Assembly: GCF_000017685.1 (NCBI RefSeq)
Contig: NC_010602.1
Coordinates: 3,483,001 to 3,547,000, forward strand
Direction of reading: 5' to 3'
Origin: Leptospira biflexa serovar Patoc strain 'Patoc 1 (Paris)'
GTDB taxonomy: Bacteria; Spirochaetota; Leptospiria; Leptospirales; Leptospiraceae
DNA length: 64,000 nt
How positions within the stretch are numbered: position 1 is the stretch's first letter; each line of letters opens with the position of its first letter. Positions 19,740 to 30,500 of this stretch are shown one piece after another. Below the pieces are notes generated by a model, which saw only the letters and a list, made by a program, of their open reading frames with translations, searched no databases and was not told the DNA's origin. A program made the translations under genes and the position numbers.

Positions 19740-21033
19740 TTGCTTTTTCACTTCGGAATGAATCCCGCCACTTATGGATATGACGAAAATTAATCTCAGG
19801 TTGGTTCACCCTGAACTCTTTTTTCGGCAAAACCTTCATTGGTTTTGGATTCAGACTCTGATACCAATAAGCAACAGAGATCAAATCTAAGGTCAAGGAA
19901 TTTGCATGACCATGTTCGAGTAAGAATAGGAAATTTTTTTCAAAACGAATAGGGGATTCTACCCAAAATCGATACAAATGGGTTTTACCCAACCAACCGA
20001 TGGAATCGGATACTCTCGGATAACCAAAATAAGGATGCATAAACACTTCTTTGGGGGACCAAGCGGTATTAAACACATCTTCGGTTCCTGTTCCTTTTAG
20101 TGTAGCGGTTGTTTGGTTCCCATCGATAAAAATTAAATCATCTCCTTCGCCATACCAAAGAGGTGTCGGTGAATCGACATACAGATTGAGGCCAATGAAC
20201 TGACCTTTTCCTTCTGTTTCGAGGACAGTAAAATAATTTTCCTTTTTGAATTTTGTTCTTTCCATCTCTCCAAGGAGTGACCATTCATTTTCCCTTTGGT
20301 TCGAAGTGTTCGGTTTGGTGATACTTCGGTTCCACTCGGCATGAAAACGGAGTGGTGAGTCGAGAGGTGATTTCCATTCTTCATAATCGATATAAAAATA
20401 AAAATTGGTAATGTCTTCTTCCGATTCGTTTTCAATTTCAATTTTAGCTCCCGATTCAAATGGCATCGGAAAATAGGAGTTCATTGATTTACCTTTTTTG
20501 GGAGCAGCAACGAGTGGCAAAGAATTGAGTATGTATTCTTCTCCCCAGCCTTGGCCAAAAAATTCACCTAACGGAACGTTCACGGAAGGATATGTATGGT
20601 TGTCCCAAGTCATTCGAATGACGGCATTTTTTCGTGCCATTGGGTCTTTACTTGCCAATGTCATCCAGATGTGTTTGATGATCCCACGGCCTTTGATTTC
20701 GGCAATGGTCACAGTTTTCTTTTTGGGAATTTTGATGAAATCATCATTTCCCTCTGTGGGATCAGAACTGGAGATCCGTTTGTTTTGGTAGGTTTTTTCC
20801 TTCCAAATGGTTGCATCCCACCCATCGGCTAACATCTGTGTTGTGAATGAAACGAGTATGATGAAAAATAGATACATCGAAACAAACGAACGGAAACCTA
20901 CCTTTTGACTCGTATGGCAAATCGGATGGAGTTTCCTTTCCTTTTTGAATGGGAAATTATTTTCCGTTTTGTTTTGGACGAACTTACGGATTTGATTATA
21001 AATCAGCAAAATGTTTGGGAAAGAATATAACAT
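19714..21033 (-). CDS. GH172 (DUF2961) family glycoside hydrolase, exported
   Basis: The 439-residue protein carries the DUF2961 region: RGIIKHIWMTLASKD, VNVPLGEFFGQGWG, YVDSPTPLWYGEGDDLIF and GTGTEDVFNTAW, with the conserved Glu and Asp residues of the family. DUF2961 members have been reclassified as glycoside hydrolase family 172, some acting on D-arabinofuranosyl or fructofuranosyl linkages. A hydrophobic stretch (MYLFFIILVSFTTQMLADG) starts at residue 53, so an ATG at 20877 would give a normal signal peptide. The ATG at 21033 instead leaves a 52-residue basic N-terminal extension. The substrate here is unknown. It lies 15 bases after the membrane-protein gene. Confidence 0.75.
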   Translation of the reverse strand: MLYSFPNILLIYNQIRKFVQNKTENNFPFKKERKLHPICHTSQKVGFRSFVSMYLFFIILVSFTTQMLADGWDATIWKEKTYQNKRISSSDPTEGNDDFIKIPKKKTVTIAEIKGRGIIKHIWMTLASKDPMARKNAVIRMTWDNHTYPSVNVPLGEFFGQGWGEEYILNSLPLVAAPKKGKSMNSYFPMPFESGAKIEIENESEEDITNFYFYIDYEEWKSPLDSPLRFHAEWNRSITKPNTSNQRENEWSLLGEMERTKFKKENYFTVLETEGKGQFIGLNLYVDSPTPLWYGEGDDLIFIDGNQTTATLKGTGTEDVFNTAWSPKEVFMHPYFGYPRVSDSIGWLGKTHLYRFWVESPIRFEKNFLFLLEHGHANSLTLDLISVAYWYQSLNPKPMKVLPKKEFRVNQPEINFRHIHKWRDSFRSEKANGEIWGNE

Positions 21034-21048
21034 ACGATTCGCTCTACG

Positions 21049-21519
21049 TTACAGCTTTCTCATAAACCAAAGGAAAATCCCTGCCTGTACGAGTGACTGT
21101 AAAAAAATTTCAAATAATACATACAAATGGATGGAAACAGAAATCTCGGAGATCATAAACACCATTCCTTCCACACTACCGACAGCTGGGGATATGGCCG
21201 CAAGACCACCAAGGACAGTCCGCATCCAAACGAGTACAAACATTTGTTTGCCGAAACTTTGTTCCCGAAACCAATCCCAAATGAGATGGATAAAACTCAC
21301 AATAAGGATTGCTTGGAAAACAAGAGCAGGCAAAAGCCAAGCCATCGCTCTAGACCAAGCGGCTCCATCTACCGATGTAATTAAAAACAAAGGGAAGACT
21401 GCAGACTCACCTTCATAATACCCTTTCATCACCAATTGAAAGTAGGGGATGGAAACAAACAGATAAGCCAAAAGATGGCTGAAAATAAACTGAATTGTGA
21501 TTTTAATCTTCGGATTCAT
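21049..21519 (-). CDS. Small integral membrane protein of unknown function
   Basis: Starting at the ATG at 21519 (GGACAACTTTAAC upstream), the product is 156 residues with about four hydrophobic helices: near 7-30, 55-80, 95-120 and 125-155. I do not recognise a family. It is the first gene of a group with the GH172 and diguanylate cyclase genes and is divergent from glnD, whose start is 30 bases away, so the two share a promoter region. Confidence 0.7.
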   Translation of the reverse strand: MNPKIKITIQFIFSHLLAYLFVSIPYFQLVMKGYYEGESAVFPLFLITSVDGAAWSRAMAWLLPALVFQAILIVSFIHLIWDWFREQSFGKQMFVLVWMRTVLGGLAAISPAVGSVEGMVFMISEISVSIHLYVLFEIFLQSLVQAGIFLWFMRKL

Positions 21520-21549
21520 GTTAAAGTTGTCCAATAAGGTAAGCTTAAC

Positions 21550-24102
21550 ATGATGAAATCAGAACTCAAGGCAAAACTGCAACGGACCTTTCCAAAAGCC
21601 AAAACGGTATCATCGGGAAGGTTGTTTACTCGTCAGTTGAGTAACCTTGTGGATGATTCCCTACGTAGTGTTTTTTTGGAAGTTTCCAATGGAATTCCTA
21701 TCAAAGACCATCTTTGTCTCATTGCAGTGGGTGGGTATGGAAGACGGGAACTTGCTCCCTATTCTGATATTGATCTTTTATACCTTCATGATGGAAAACT
21801 TTCTGACAAAGTTTTAAGCGAAATCATCTCCAAAATCAATACCTTCTTATATAACAATGATAAGGAAGTGGGACATAGTTGCCGCACGATCAAAGAATCG
21901 TTTTTATACTTAAACCAAATTGAAACCTACCATGCAGTGCTCGATGCGCGGTTTTTGGTTGGTTCCGAACTTCTGTTTCAAAAGTTCAAAACTGATTTCC
22001 TTGGAAAAATTCCTGAAAAAACCATCAAAGAATACAATGAATGGAAACTTTCTTATCTTAGAGAAAGGATCATCAATTCCTACAATCCCATTCTTTTATC
22101 CGAACCCAATATCAAAAATGATCCATTGGGCTTACGCGACATCCAACAAATGTATTGGATCGAAAAAACAAATCCCCTCGCCGATAGTGCAGACGGTGGG
22201 ATTTTTGATTTTTATTTGATTGGTGATAGTTTAACTTTATTATCCGCTTACGATTTTTTACTCTTAGCAAGATCCGCACTCCACATCATTAGCGGTCGCA
22301 AAAATGACAGATTGGATTTGGGATTACAAGCTGAGGTGGCTGAATTTTTAGGATTCGGTCCAAAAAATGAAATCAAAACCTTAGAACGATTTATGAGCCA
22401 ATTCTACAAGGCACAAAAGGATGTGTATTTTTATATTGGAACCTACTTGGATGAAAAAACAAATCTCAACAAAAAACGGATCCATAAAGAACTTTCCAAT
22501 CCAGACACTCTTTATGATGACATCATCCAATTTTTTGCAGAGTCCCAAAAGAATGAAGAAGAACCATCTCGGATTGATTTAAACGAAATTCGATTTGCAT
22601 CCCATTTTTTGGATGATGATTTCAAAAATCAAAAATCAGTCCTCGACTGTTTTTTAGGGATGCTTCGCCATAAAAAACGGATTGGTCATACTCTCACTCT
22701 GATGCACGAATGTAATGTGTTAGGGAAACTCATTCCAGAATTTGGAGCTTGCACCAATTTTCCACTGTTTAGTTACCACCACCAGTACACGGTTGACGAA
22801 CACACTTTACTCATCTTACGAGAGTTAGATGTATTGATTGCCGATTTGTGGGAAGACCCGCAAGTGCAAGAAGTATTCAATGTATGTGAAAAAATCGAAA
22901 TTTTGGCTCTTGCCATCCTCATCCACGATGCAGGAAAAGTAAAGGAAGGAGACCATTGCCAATACGGTGCCGAACTTGCCCTCATCATTGCGGAACGATT
23001 CCGATTGTCTGAGGAAGACACCGAACTTTTACGATTTTTGGTCGCAGAACATATCGTCATGTCAGAATTATCATCCAAACGTGATATTTATGACCCAAAT
23101 CTCATTTCATCATTTGCAAAACAATTTTCAAATGAAAACACATTACGTTTGTTATATATAATGACCATCATTGATACAAAATCAGTTGGGCAATCCGTCC
23201 TCACGAATTGGAAAAAAGAAATTTTACATTTTTTGTTCACCTCAACTCTCACTTACTTACAAAACAAAACCAATGTTTCAGATACCCAAGAAAGAATCGA
23301 AACCACTTTGGAAACCTACCTAGTAGAAAAAGAAGGTCTCACCGCCGAACAGGCAGAACAAATTGTAAACTTTGGAATGCAAATCCGACCCAGTTCTTAT
23401 TTGAACTATAATACCCCACGCAGGGTTTACCAACATTTTGTATTGTTACATGAATGGTTTGGCTCTGGTGCCAGGTTTCGTTTGATATCTGAAAAGGAAC
23501 CAGCTTTTGTCACTTTATCGATTTTTGCGAACGCAGACAAACGAATGTTACTGTATCTTTCGGGAATTATTTCCTCTCTTGGATTGAATTTGGTAGGACT
23601 TAGGCTTTTTCGAACTGAAAACGAACATCTGATCTTACAGGCACAAATCACGGATGAATTTGGAAGTGGAGAGATCGCAGAACAACAAATATTCGAAATT
23701 GAATCCGCTCTCGGTGAATGTATCGATGGGATTGTGAACATAGAGGATTTGGCATCCACAACCAATATTTGGAAAACATTACCTCAAATCCCAGACGGAA
23801 TGGTAGAAGAATTGGTGAAGTTTGCCAATGATTTGTCGGAAACATATTCTGTATTAGAAGTAAGAGTCCCCGACTCAATCGGGTTAGTGTATCGAATTTT
23901 AAAATCTTTAATTGATTTTGAACTGGAAGTAATCTTTGTTAGAATCTCAACCAGTGCTGATTTTGCATATGACTCCTTTCATATCCAAACCAAAAATGGT
24001 AAAAAAATAGAAGATACAGGACTTCTGCTGGCGATCAAAGAAAAAATTCTCTCAGTCGCAAGAGTCAAAGAAAACCAAGGTATCATGGAGATTAGTTTTT
24101 AA
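21550..24102 (+). CDS. glnD: [Protein-PII] uridylyltransferase/uridylyl-removing enzyme GlnD
   Basis: The 850-residue protein has the GlnD domain order. The nucleotidyltransferase domain contains GGYGRRELAPYSDIDLLYL. A helical linker follows. The HD domain contains HHQYTVDEHTLLIL and ILIHDAGKVKEGDH. Two ACT domains are at about 660-740 and 780-850. GlnD adds UMP to PII when glutamine is scarce and removes it when glutamine is plentiful. Paired ATGs at 21550 and 21553 are possible starts. The gene next to it encodes an alpha-glucosidase with a single base between, so the pair is co-transcribed although the link in function is not obvious. Closely related enzymes that act on other proteins cannot be excluded. 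Confidence 0.9.
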   Translation: MMKSELKAKLQRTFPKAKTVSSGRLFTRQLSNLVDDSLRSVFLEVSNGIPIKDHLCLIAVGGYGRRELAPYSDIDLLYLHDGKLSDKVLSEIISKINTFLYNNDKEVGHSCRTIKESFLYLNQIETYHAVLDARFLVGSELLFQKFKTDFLGKIPEKTIKEYNEWKLSYLRERIINSYNPILLSEPNIKNDPLGLRDIQQMYWIEKTNPLADSADGGIFDFYLIGDSLTLLSAYDFLLLARSALHIISGRKNDRLDLGLQAEVAEFLGFGPKNEIKTLERFMSQFYKAQKDVYFYIGTYLDEKTNLNKKRIHKELSNPDTLYDDIIQFFAESQKNEEEPSRIDLNEIRFASHFLDDDFKNQKSVLDCFLGMLRHKKRIGHTLTLMHECNVLGKLIPEFGACTNFPLFSYHHQYTVDEHTLLILRELDVLIADLWEDPQVQEVFNVCEKIEILALAILIHDAGKVKEGDHCQYGAELALIIAERFRLSEEDTELLRFLVAEHIVMSELSSKRDIYDPNLISSFAKQFSNENTLRLLYIMTIIDTKSVGQSVLTNWKKEILHFLFTSTLTYLQNKTNVSDTQERIETTLETYLVEKEGLTAEQAEQIVNFGMQIRPSSYLNYNTPRRVYQHFVLLHEWFGSGARFRLISEKEPAFVTLSIFANADKRMLLYLSGIISSLGLNLVGLRLFRTENEHLILQAQITDEFGSGEIAEQQIFEIESALGECIDGIVNIEDLASTTNIWKTLPQIPDGMVEELVKFANDLSETYSVLEVRVPDSIGLVYRILKSLIDFELEVIFVRISTSADFAYDSFHIQTKNGKKIEDTGLLLAIKEKILSVARVKENQGIMEISF

Positions 24103-24103
24103 T

Positions 24104-25732
24104 ATGGCATGGTGGAAAGAAGCAGTCATCTATCAAATTTATCCACGTAGTTTCCAAGATTCCAATGGAGATGGCATCGGCGATTTAGAAGGAATCATCC
24201 AACGATTGGATTATTTAGCAGGTTCCAGAGATTCTCTTGGAATCGATGCCATTTGGTTATCTCCTGTGTATCCTTCTCCCATGTTTGATTTTGGATATGA
24301 TATTTCAGATTACGAAGAAATTGATCCAGTCTTTGGTGACATTCAGACCTTTAAACGTCTGTTAAAGGAAGCACACAAACGTGGAATCCGTATTATCATG
24401 GATTTAGTGGTCAACCATACATCTCATTTACACCCATGGTTTATTGAATCTAGATCATCTGTCAATAGCCCCAAACGGGATTGGTACATTTGGAAAGAAC
24501 CAAGTCATAATGGTCCGCCGAATAATTGGTTAGGTGCATTCGGTGGTTCTGGTTGGGAATATGACAAACGAAGTGGTGAATATTATTTCCATTCTTTTTT
24601 AAAAGAACAACCAGATCTCAATTGGCGTAATCCCGATGTAGAGGATGCCATTTTCCGAATGATGAAATATTGGCTCGATATGGGAGTTGATGGGTTTCGT
24701 TTGGATGTTGTGAATCTATACGTCAAAGATGAATTCTTTCGAAACAATGCATCCTATTTTATGAAAGGCCCAAGGCCTTACGACAAACAAGTACATACCT
24801 ACGACCGTGACCGTCCTGAAATGCATGGAATATTGCGAAGGATGCGTAAACTTTTAGATTCCTATTCCGATAAACGTATGTTTGTTGGTGAGATCATGCA
24901 AGATTTTCCGGGAAATGTGTTGTTACCCGCCACCTATTGTGGCCGTAACGACGAACTCCACCTTGCTTTCAATTTTATGTTTTTGTTTTCACCATGGAAA
25001 GCAGAACGGTTTTTCCAGATTGTGAAAGATTTTGAATCTGCGTTAGGTGATGACAATTGGCCCAATTATACTTTGTCGAACCATGATTTCCCTCGTCACA
25101 TCACTCGGTATGAAAAAGGAGAACATACTTTAGACCGTGCCAGGCTTGCCGCCTGTATGATGTTAACGTTACGAGGAACACCTTTTCTGTATTACGGCGA
25201 AGAGATTGGAATGAAACGCCAAAAAGTTCCCTTTAACAAAATCCAAGACCCTGTGGGAAAACGGTATTGGCCATTCCATCCCGGTCGAGATCCCGAAAGA
25301 ATTCCCATGCCTTGGGACGGGTCTGAGACCACAGGTTTTACCACGGGAAAACCTTGGTTACCTCTCTACACAGAAGCTAACACAATCAATGTGGATGCAC
25401 AAAAACAAAACCCCGATTCCCTGTTTTATACCTATAAGAAACTACTCCAAATCCGAAAGGATCGTAAGTCCCTCCGGAAAGGAAAATTAAAGATTTTACT
25501 TAGCGCCGACAAACAAGCATTATACTACAGACGTAGGGACGGCAAGGAAGAAACGTATATCTTTTTAAACTTTTCCTCCAAACCTGTCAGTGTTTCGTAT
25601 CCAAGAAAATGGAGTTTGAATGAAATTTTATTTAGTTCTAAAAATCGAGATGCCTCGTTTGAATTAGATAAGGAGCTCGATACTGGCGATTTGGTTTTGT
25701 TGCCGAATGAGGCTGTGATTTTCGGGAATTAA
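24104..25732 (+). CDS. Alpha-glucosidase, glycoside hydrolase family 13
   Basis: This 542-residue GH13 enzyme begins AVIYQIYPRSFQDSNGDGIGD. All four family regions are present: DLVVNHTS (region I), GFRLDVVN with the nucleophile Asp (II), FVGEIM with the acid-base Glu (III) and LSNHD (IV). QPDLNWRNPDVED is typical of the oligo-1,6-glucosidase/alpha-glucosidase/trehalose-type subfamily. There is no signal peptide, so it acts on short alpha-glucosides in the cytosol. The start lies one base after the glnD stop, with GGAG inside the glnD end. Exact linkage preference cannot be decided. Confidence 0.92.
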   Translation: MAWWKEAVIYQIYPRSFQDSNGDGIGDLEGIIQRLDYLAGSRDSLGIDAIWLSPVYPSPMFDFGYDISDYEEIDPVFGDIQTFKRLLKEAHKRGIRIIMDLVVNHTSHLHPWFIESRSSVNSPKRDWYIWKEPSHNGPPNNWLGAFGGSGWEYDKRSGEYYFHSFLKEQPDLNWRNPDVEDAIFRMMKYWLDMGVDGFRLDVVNLYVKDEFFRNNASYFMKGPRPYDKQVHTYDRDRPEMHGILRRMRKLLDSYSDKRMFVGEIMQDFPGNVLLPATYCGRNDELHLAFNFMFLFSPWKAERFFQIVKDFESALGDDNWPNYTLSNHDFPRHITRYEKGEHTLDRARLAACMMLTLRGTPFLYYGEEIGMKRQKVPFNKIQDPVGKRYWPFHPGRDPERIPMPWDGSETTGFTTGKPWLPLYTEANTINVDAQKQNPDSLFYTYKKLLQIRKDRKSLRKGKLKILLSADKQALYYRRRDGKEETYIFLNFSSKPVSVSYPRKWSLNEILFSSKNRDASFELDKELDTGDLVLLPNEAVIFGN

Positions 25733-25772
25733 GGAAAGTCTATTCAACGCTATCTTTCCACTTTTGTCCTTT
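25733..25772 (+). terminator. Probable terminator after the glnD-alpha-glucosidase pair
   Basis: GGAAAG (25733-25738) and CTTTCC (25754-25759) form a short stem immediately after the stop codon, followed by a T-rich stretch ending TCCTTTTT. The loop is long (15 bases), so the call is modest. Confidence 0.4.
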
Positions 25773-25936
25773 TTAGATAAGTCTAACAAAAGAAGGAAAG
25801 GATATCTGATACAATCGACTCTTCGATAAACTTAGTGTCAATGAGGCAATGTGATAGCAGAATGTCTTTAATTGAGAATTAGAAGCATTCGTTTAAACTG
25901 TTGACAATAATCAATTGGGGAATTCGCTGGCATTAG

Positions 25937-26299
25937 ATGCGCACGATGATGGTAAATACATTGATCAGTCGATTTGCAGTCTTGTTGCTGTCCATCGTAT
26001 TCGTCAGTACAAACACTGAGGGATATGCATCCAATCTTGAACCGTACCAAAACCATACTTCTTACAAACATAGTAGTTTATGCGATTTTTCTTATACCAT
26101 TCAAGAAATAAGCGAATCAAATGAAGAAGAATCGGAAATCAATGCTAATCGCAATCAAATAACAAATGATTCATTTGTTTCCTTCGTTAACCTTTCTATA
26201 CATTTCGAACCTGAATTAATTCTCATACCATACTTTTTTGCTTCTTCGCATCTTTCCACTAGTAACCTTAAAGACCGCGCTCCCCCCATCTCCACTTAA
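25937..26299 (+). CDS. Small exported protein of unknown function ahead of an RND pump
   Basis: The 120-residue product has a signal-peptide-like N-terminus (MVNTLISRFAVLLLSIVFVSTNTEGYAS), then a Ser/Glu/Asn-rich middle and a hydrophobic C-terminal part ending LKDRAPPIST. I do not recognise a domain. It lies 93 bases before the adaptor gene of the efflux system in the same direction. Small periplasmic proteins in this position occur in several efflux loci, so a role in sensing or in the pump is possible but unproven. ATGs at 25937, 25946 and 25949 are alternative starts; none has a strong ribosome site. The 204-base gap before it holds only the terminator above and no evident gene. Confidence 0.55.
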   Translation: MRTMMVNTLISRFAVLLLSIVFVSTNTEGYASNLEPYQNHTSYKHSSLCDFSYTIQEISESNEEESEINANRNQITNDSFVSFVNLSIHFEPELILIPYFFASSHLSTSNLKDRAPPIST

Positions 26300-26360
26300 C
26301 ATAAAATTTCATTCAAAAGAAATCGCAGGATTTAATGCGATCGGTGATATTTAAAATTTT

Positions 26361-26378
26361 AACTAACTTTCGTTAGTT
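26361..26378. promoter_or_regulatory. Perfect 7-bp-arm palindrome upstream of the efflux operon
   Basis: AACTAAC, four bases, GTTAGTT, placed 14 bases before the adaptor ATG and just before its GGGGA ribosome site. Size and symmetry fit a TetR-type repressor operator, common before RND pumps. A short RNA hairpin controlling translation is the alternative. No regulator gene is adjacent. Confidence 0.5.
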
Positions 26379-26392
26379 CTTTTGGGGACACA

Positions 26393-27505
26393 ATGAATCT
26401 TTTAATCGAGATCAAGCATTCTTTTTTGACTAGAATACTTTATACAGTATTTTTAATTTCGTTTCTTTTCCTGATCAATTGTCATGGACAAAATCATGAA
26501 GACAAAAATTCACTTATGGCAACATATCCTTGGAAACAGGATGTAACAATTGATAAAAACTATGTGGCACAAGTGAAAGCAATCCAACGTATCGAAGTAA
26601 GAGCCTTCGAAAAGGGATATCTAACACAGATTTATATGGATGAAGGAAGGGTTGTCAAAAAAGGACAAAAGTTATTCCAAGTGATGCCAATGCTTGTTAA
26701 TGCACAATACGACAAAGCCAAAGCTGAGTATGAATCCACACAAATTGAATACGAAAACACTGAGAAATTATTTAAAGAAAATGTAGTTTCTCAAACTGAA
26801 CTTTCACTCATCAAAGCACGTTTAAAGAAAAATAAAGCCGCCATGGAATTGGCACAAGTCCATTTGAATTTAGCAACTGTGACAGCACCTTTTACGGGAA
26901 TCACGGATCGATTCCAAGTCCGGCTCGGGAGCTTGGTGGAAGAAGGAACTTTATTAACGACCATCTCTGATATTTCCAAACTTTGGGTCTATTTCAATGT
27001 TTCGGAAAAAGATTATTTGAATTTTTCGAATGCAAGAAGATCCGGAGACAAACCATTAAAGGTAAAATTTCTGATGGCAAATGGAGAATTTTTCCAACAG
27101 GAAGGAATCGCCGACACAATTGAAGGTGAATTCGATAGTGAGACAGGCACCATTCCATTTCGTGCCACGTTTCCAAATCCAAACAGACTATTACGTCATG
27201 GAGAAACCGGAAATGTTGTGGTAAAAGAAAGTTTAAAAGATGCTCTTCTCATTCCTCAAAAAGCAACATTCGAAGTATTAGATAAACGTTATGTTTATAC
27301 CATTTCTAGTAAAGGAATTCTAAAAACAAAAGAAATTAAAATCTCTAATGAAATCCCACACTTGTTTGTTGTCGAATCCGGTATTACTGAAACCGACATC
27401 ATCCTTTTAGAAGGGCTTGGTAAAGTACATGATGGTGATACTATAAAGTTTAAAATCGAAGCTCGTGAAAATATCATGAAAAGTTTCGAGTTATCGGCTC
27501 ACTAG
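26393..27505 (+). CDS. RND efflux periplasmic adaptor (membrane fusion) lipoprotein
   Basis: The 370-residue protein has a lipoprotein signal (YTVFLISFLFLINCHG, Cys about residue 31). The membrane-fusion layout follows: lipoyl half (RIEVRAFEKGYLTQIYMDEGRVVKKG), alpha-helical hairpin (about 100-150, YDKAKAEYESTQIEYENTEKLFKE), second lipoyl half (VTAPFTGITDRFQVRLGSLVEEG), then beta-barrel and membrane-proximal domains. It links the inner-membrane pump encoded 11 bases downstream to the outer-membrane channel. GGGGA six bases before the ATG is the ribosome site, and a palindrome lies just upstream. Confidence 0.93.
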   Translation: MNLLIEIKHSFLTRILYTVFLISFLFLINCHGQNHEDKNSLMATYPWKQDVTIDKNYVAQVKAIQRIEVRAFEKGYLTQIYMDEGRVVKKGQKLFQVMPMLVNAQYDKAKAEYESTQIEYENTEKLFKENVVSQTELSLIKARLKKNKAAMELAQVHLNLATVTAPFTGITDRFQVRLGSLVEEGTLLTTISDISKLWVYFNVSEKDYLNFSNARRSGDKPLKVKFLMANGEFFQQEGIADTIEGEFDSETGTIPFRATFPNPNRLLRHGETGNVVVKESLKDALLIPQKATFEVLDKRYVYTISSKGILKTKEIKISNEIPHLFVVESGITETDIILLEGLGKVHDGDTIKFKIEARENIMKSFELSAH

Positions 27506-27516
27506 GAGATCATTGT

Positions 27517-30500
27517 ATGTTTACAAAATTTCTCCAGAGACCAGTTCTCGCTATCGTTATTTCCGTATTAGTTGTGTTTGTTGGTTTAATATCAATTAAA
27601 AACATTCCCGTTTCGCAATTTCCAGAGATCGCACCACCTCGAGTCACTATAACACTTTCCTTTCCTGGTGCTAGTGCACAAGTATTGGTCCAATCAACAA
27701 TAACGACATTAGAACAAGCAATCAATGGTGTTGCTGGTATGCGCTATATGATTTCTTCTTCCACAAGTTCCGGAGATGCAATCATCCAAGTTTTATTTGA
27801 ACCAGGAACCAATCCGAATGATGCTCTCGTACAAGTAAAAACACGAGTGGATCAGATGATGTATCGTGTTCCCGAGTTAGTACGTTTGGAAGGTATCTTT
27901 GTTCAGCCAGTACAACCGAGTATGCTATTGTATGTAAACTTATATAGCAAAGATCCAAATGCGAGTGAAAAATTTTTATACAATTATGCGACCGTGTTTT
28001 TGTTACCGGAGTTAAAAAGGATTCATGGTATAGGCCAAGCTAAAATCTTAGGAACAAGGCAATACGCAATGCGTGTATGGCTCAATCCCGACCGAATGCG
28101 TGCGTACAATGTAACAACTGCCGAAGTTATGAAGGCAATTGAAAACCAAAGTATCATTGCAAGGCCTGGTCGCCTTGGCCAAAGTTCTGGAAAACAAGCG
28201 CAATCACTTGAATATACCTTAACCTATGAAGGTTGGTTCAATGAACCTGGGCAATATGAAAATATCATCATCCGTGCTAAAAATGGAGGTGAGTTACTTT
28301 ATCTCAAAGACATATCGAAAGTAGAACTCGATAGTGAATTTTATAATATTTATTCTGATGTCGATGGTCACCCCGCCGCTGCGATCATGTTCAAACAAAC
28401 GGAAGGGAGTAATGCGAAGGATGTCATCGAAGATATCAAGGCAAAGTTAGAAGAACTCAAACAAACTTTTCCCCCAGAAATGGATTACAAACTCAGTTAT
28501 GATGTCTCAAACTTCATTGATGCTGCGATTGAAAAAGTAATACATACTCTTATAGAAGCTTTTGTACTAGTGGCAATCGTCGTATTTATCTTCTTAGGTG
28601 ATTGGCGTTCCACTTTAATTCCAATCATTGCTGTACCTGTATCCCTCATTGGAGCCTTCTCGTTTATGATGGCACTTGGACTGACCATCAATTTAATCAC
28701 TCTCTTTGCCATGGTACTTGCCATTGGTATTGTCGTTGATGATGCAATTGTCGTAGTCGAAGCCGTTCACGCAAAGATGGCCGAAGATCATCTTAGCGTT
28801 TATTTTTCCGTCAAAGCAGTATTAGGTGAAATTAGCGGAGCCGTAATTGCGATCACCCTACTCATGACAGCAGTGTTTGTCCCAGTGACTTTTTTACCTG
28901 GTCCAGTAGGAGTTTTTTACAGACAATTTGCAATCACAATGGCAACGTCTATCGTCCTTTCTGGTTTAGTCGCTTTAACATTAACTCCTGTCCTCACGGC
29001 AATGATCTTAAAGCCTCATAGTCATCACAAAAAAGCACGAAATCCAATTGATCTCTTCTTAGAAAAATTTAATTTTTATTTTGAGATTGTTACTGATAGA
29101 TATGTGAACTTGATGAAACGTTTTTCAGGTTCAAAAGTATTTATCGTTTCTCTATTACTCTTTTTTTCCCTTGGATTTGTTCTATTATCACAGTTTGTTC
29201 CTTCAGGATTTGTTCCAGGAGAAGACCAAGGGATGATCTATGCGGTCATCCAAACTCCTCCTGGATCGACAATCGAGAAAACAAATGATGTCGCAAGGAA
29301 ACTTCAAGAGATCGCGTTGAAGATAGAAGGAGTTGATTCCGTTGCCTCTCTTGCTGGTTACGAAATCCTCACAGAAGGTGAAGGATCCAACGCTGGAACT
29401 TGTCTCATCAGTTTAAAAGATTGGTCCGATAGAAAAAATTCTGTCCACGATGTATTGGAAGAATTGGAGCACAAAACAAAAAATTTTGGAGCTATCGTAG
29501 AGTTCTTTGAACCACCAGCAGTTCCTGGTTTTGGTGCGGCTGGTGGAGTCATGTTTCGTTTGCTTGATAAAACCAATAGTGGTGATTATACCGCTTTTGA
29601 CAAAGTGCATGAAGAGTTTATGGCTGAACTTAAAAAAAGAGAAGAGTTAACTGGACTATTTTCTTTTTATTCTGCCAAGTTCCCTCAACTTGAAGTAAAG
29701 TTGGATCGAAAACTTGCCATGCAAAAGGGAGTCAACATTGGGGAAGCCATGGACAACCTAGACATCCTCGTAGGAAGTACTTACGAACAAGGATTCATTC
29801 GATTCAATCAGTTCTTTAAAGTATACGTTCAGTCCTCTCCCGAATTCAGAAGGTTACCTTCCGATATCCTTGGTTTGTTCACACCGAATGACAAAGGTGA
29901 GATGGTTCCTTACTCTTCCTTTATGACATTGGAACAAAAACAAGGAGCCAATGAGATTACCAGATACAATGCATACACTTCTTCAGTGATCAATGTATTA
30001 CCAAGTGATGGTTATACAACGGGGGATGTGATCAAAGCCATTCGAGAAGTATCGAAAACTCTTCCCAAAGGATTTGAAGTTGGTTGGGAAGGCTTATCTT
30101 ATGATGAAGCGTCTCGAGGAAATGAAGCAATATACATTTTCATTGTCGTAATAGTTTTCGTTTATTTAGTGTTATCTGCCCAATATGAAAGTTTTATCAT
30201 ACCATTTTCGGTCATCTTTTCACTTCCACCAGGTATCTTTGGTTCCTTTTTCTTATTACGTTTGTTAGGACTAGCCAATGATATTTATGCCCAGATTGGA
30301 ATGATTATGTTAATCGGACTACTTGGTAAAAATGCGGTTTTAATAGTCGAGTTTGCCAGACAAAGACAAGAAGCAGGCCTTAGTGTATTTGATGCTGCGC
30401 TTGAAGGAGCAAAAGCAAGGTTTCGACCAATCTTAATGACTTCATTTGCTTTTATTGCAGGACTCATTCCTCTCGTTGTTGCAACGGGTCCTGGAGCAAT

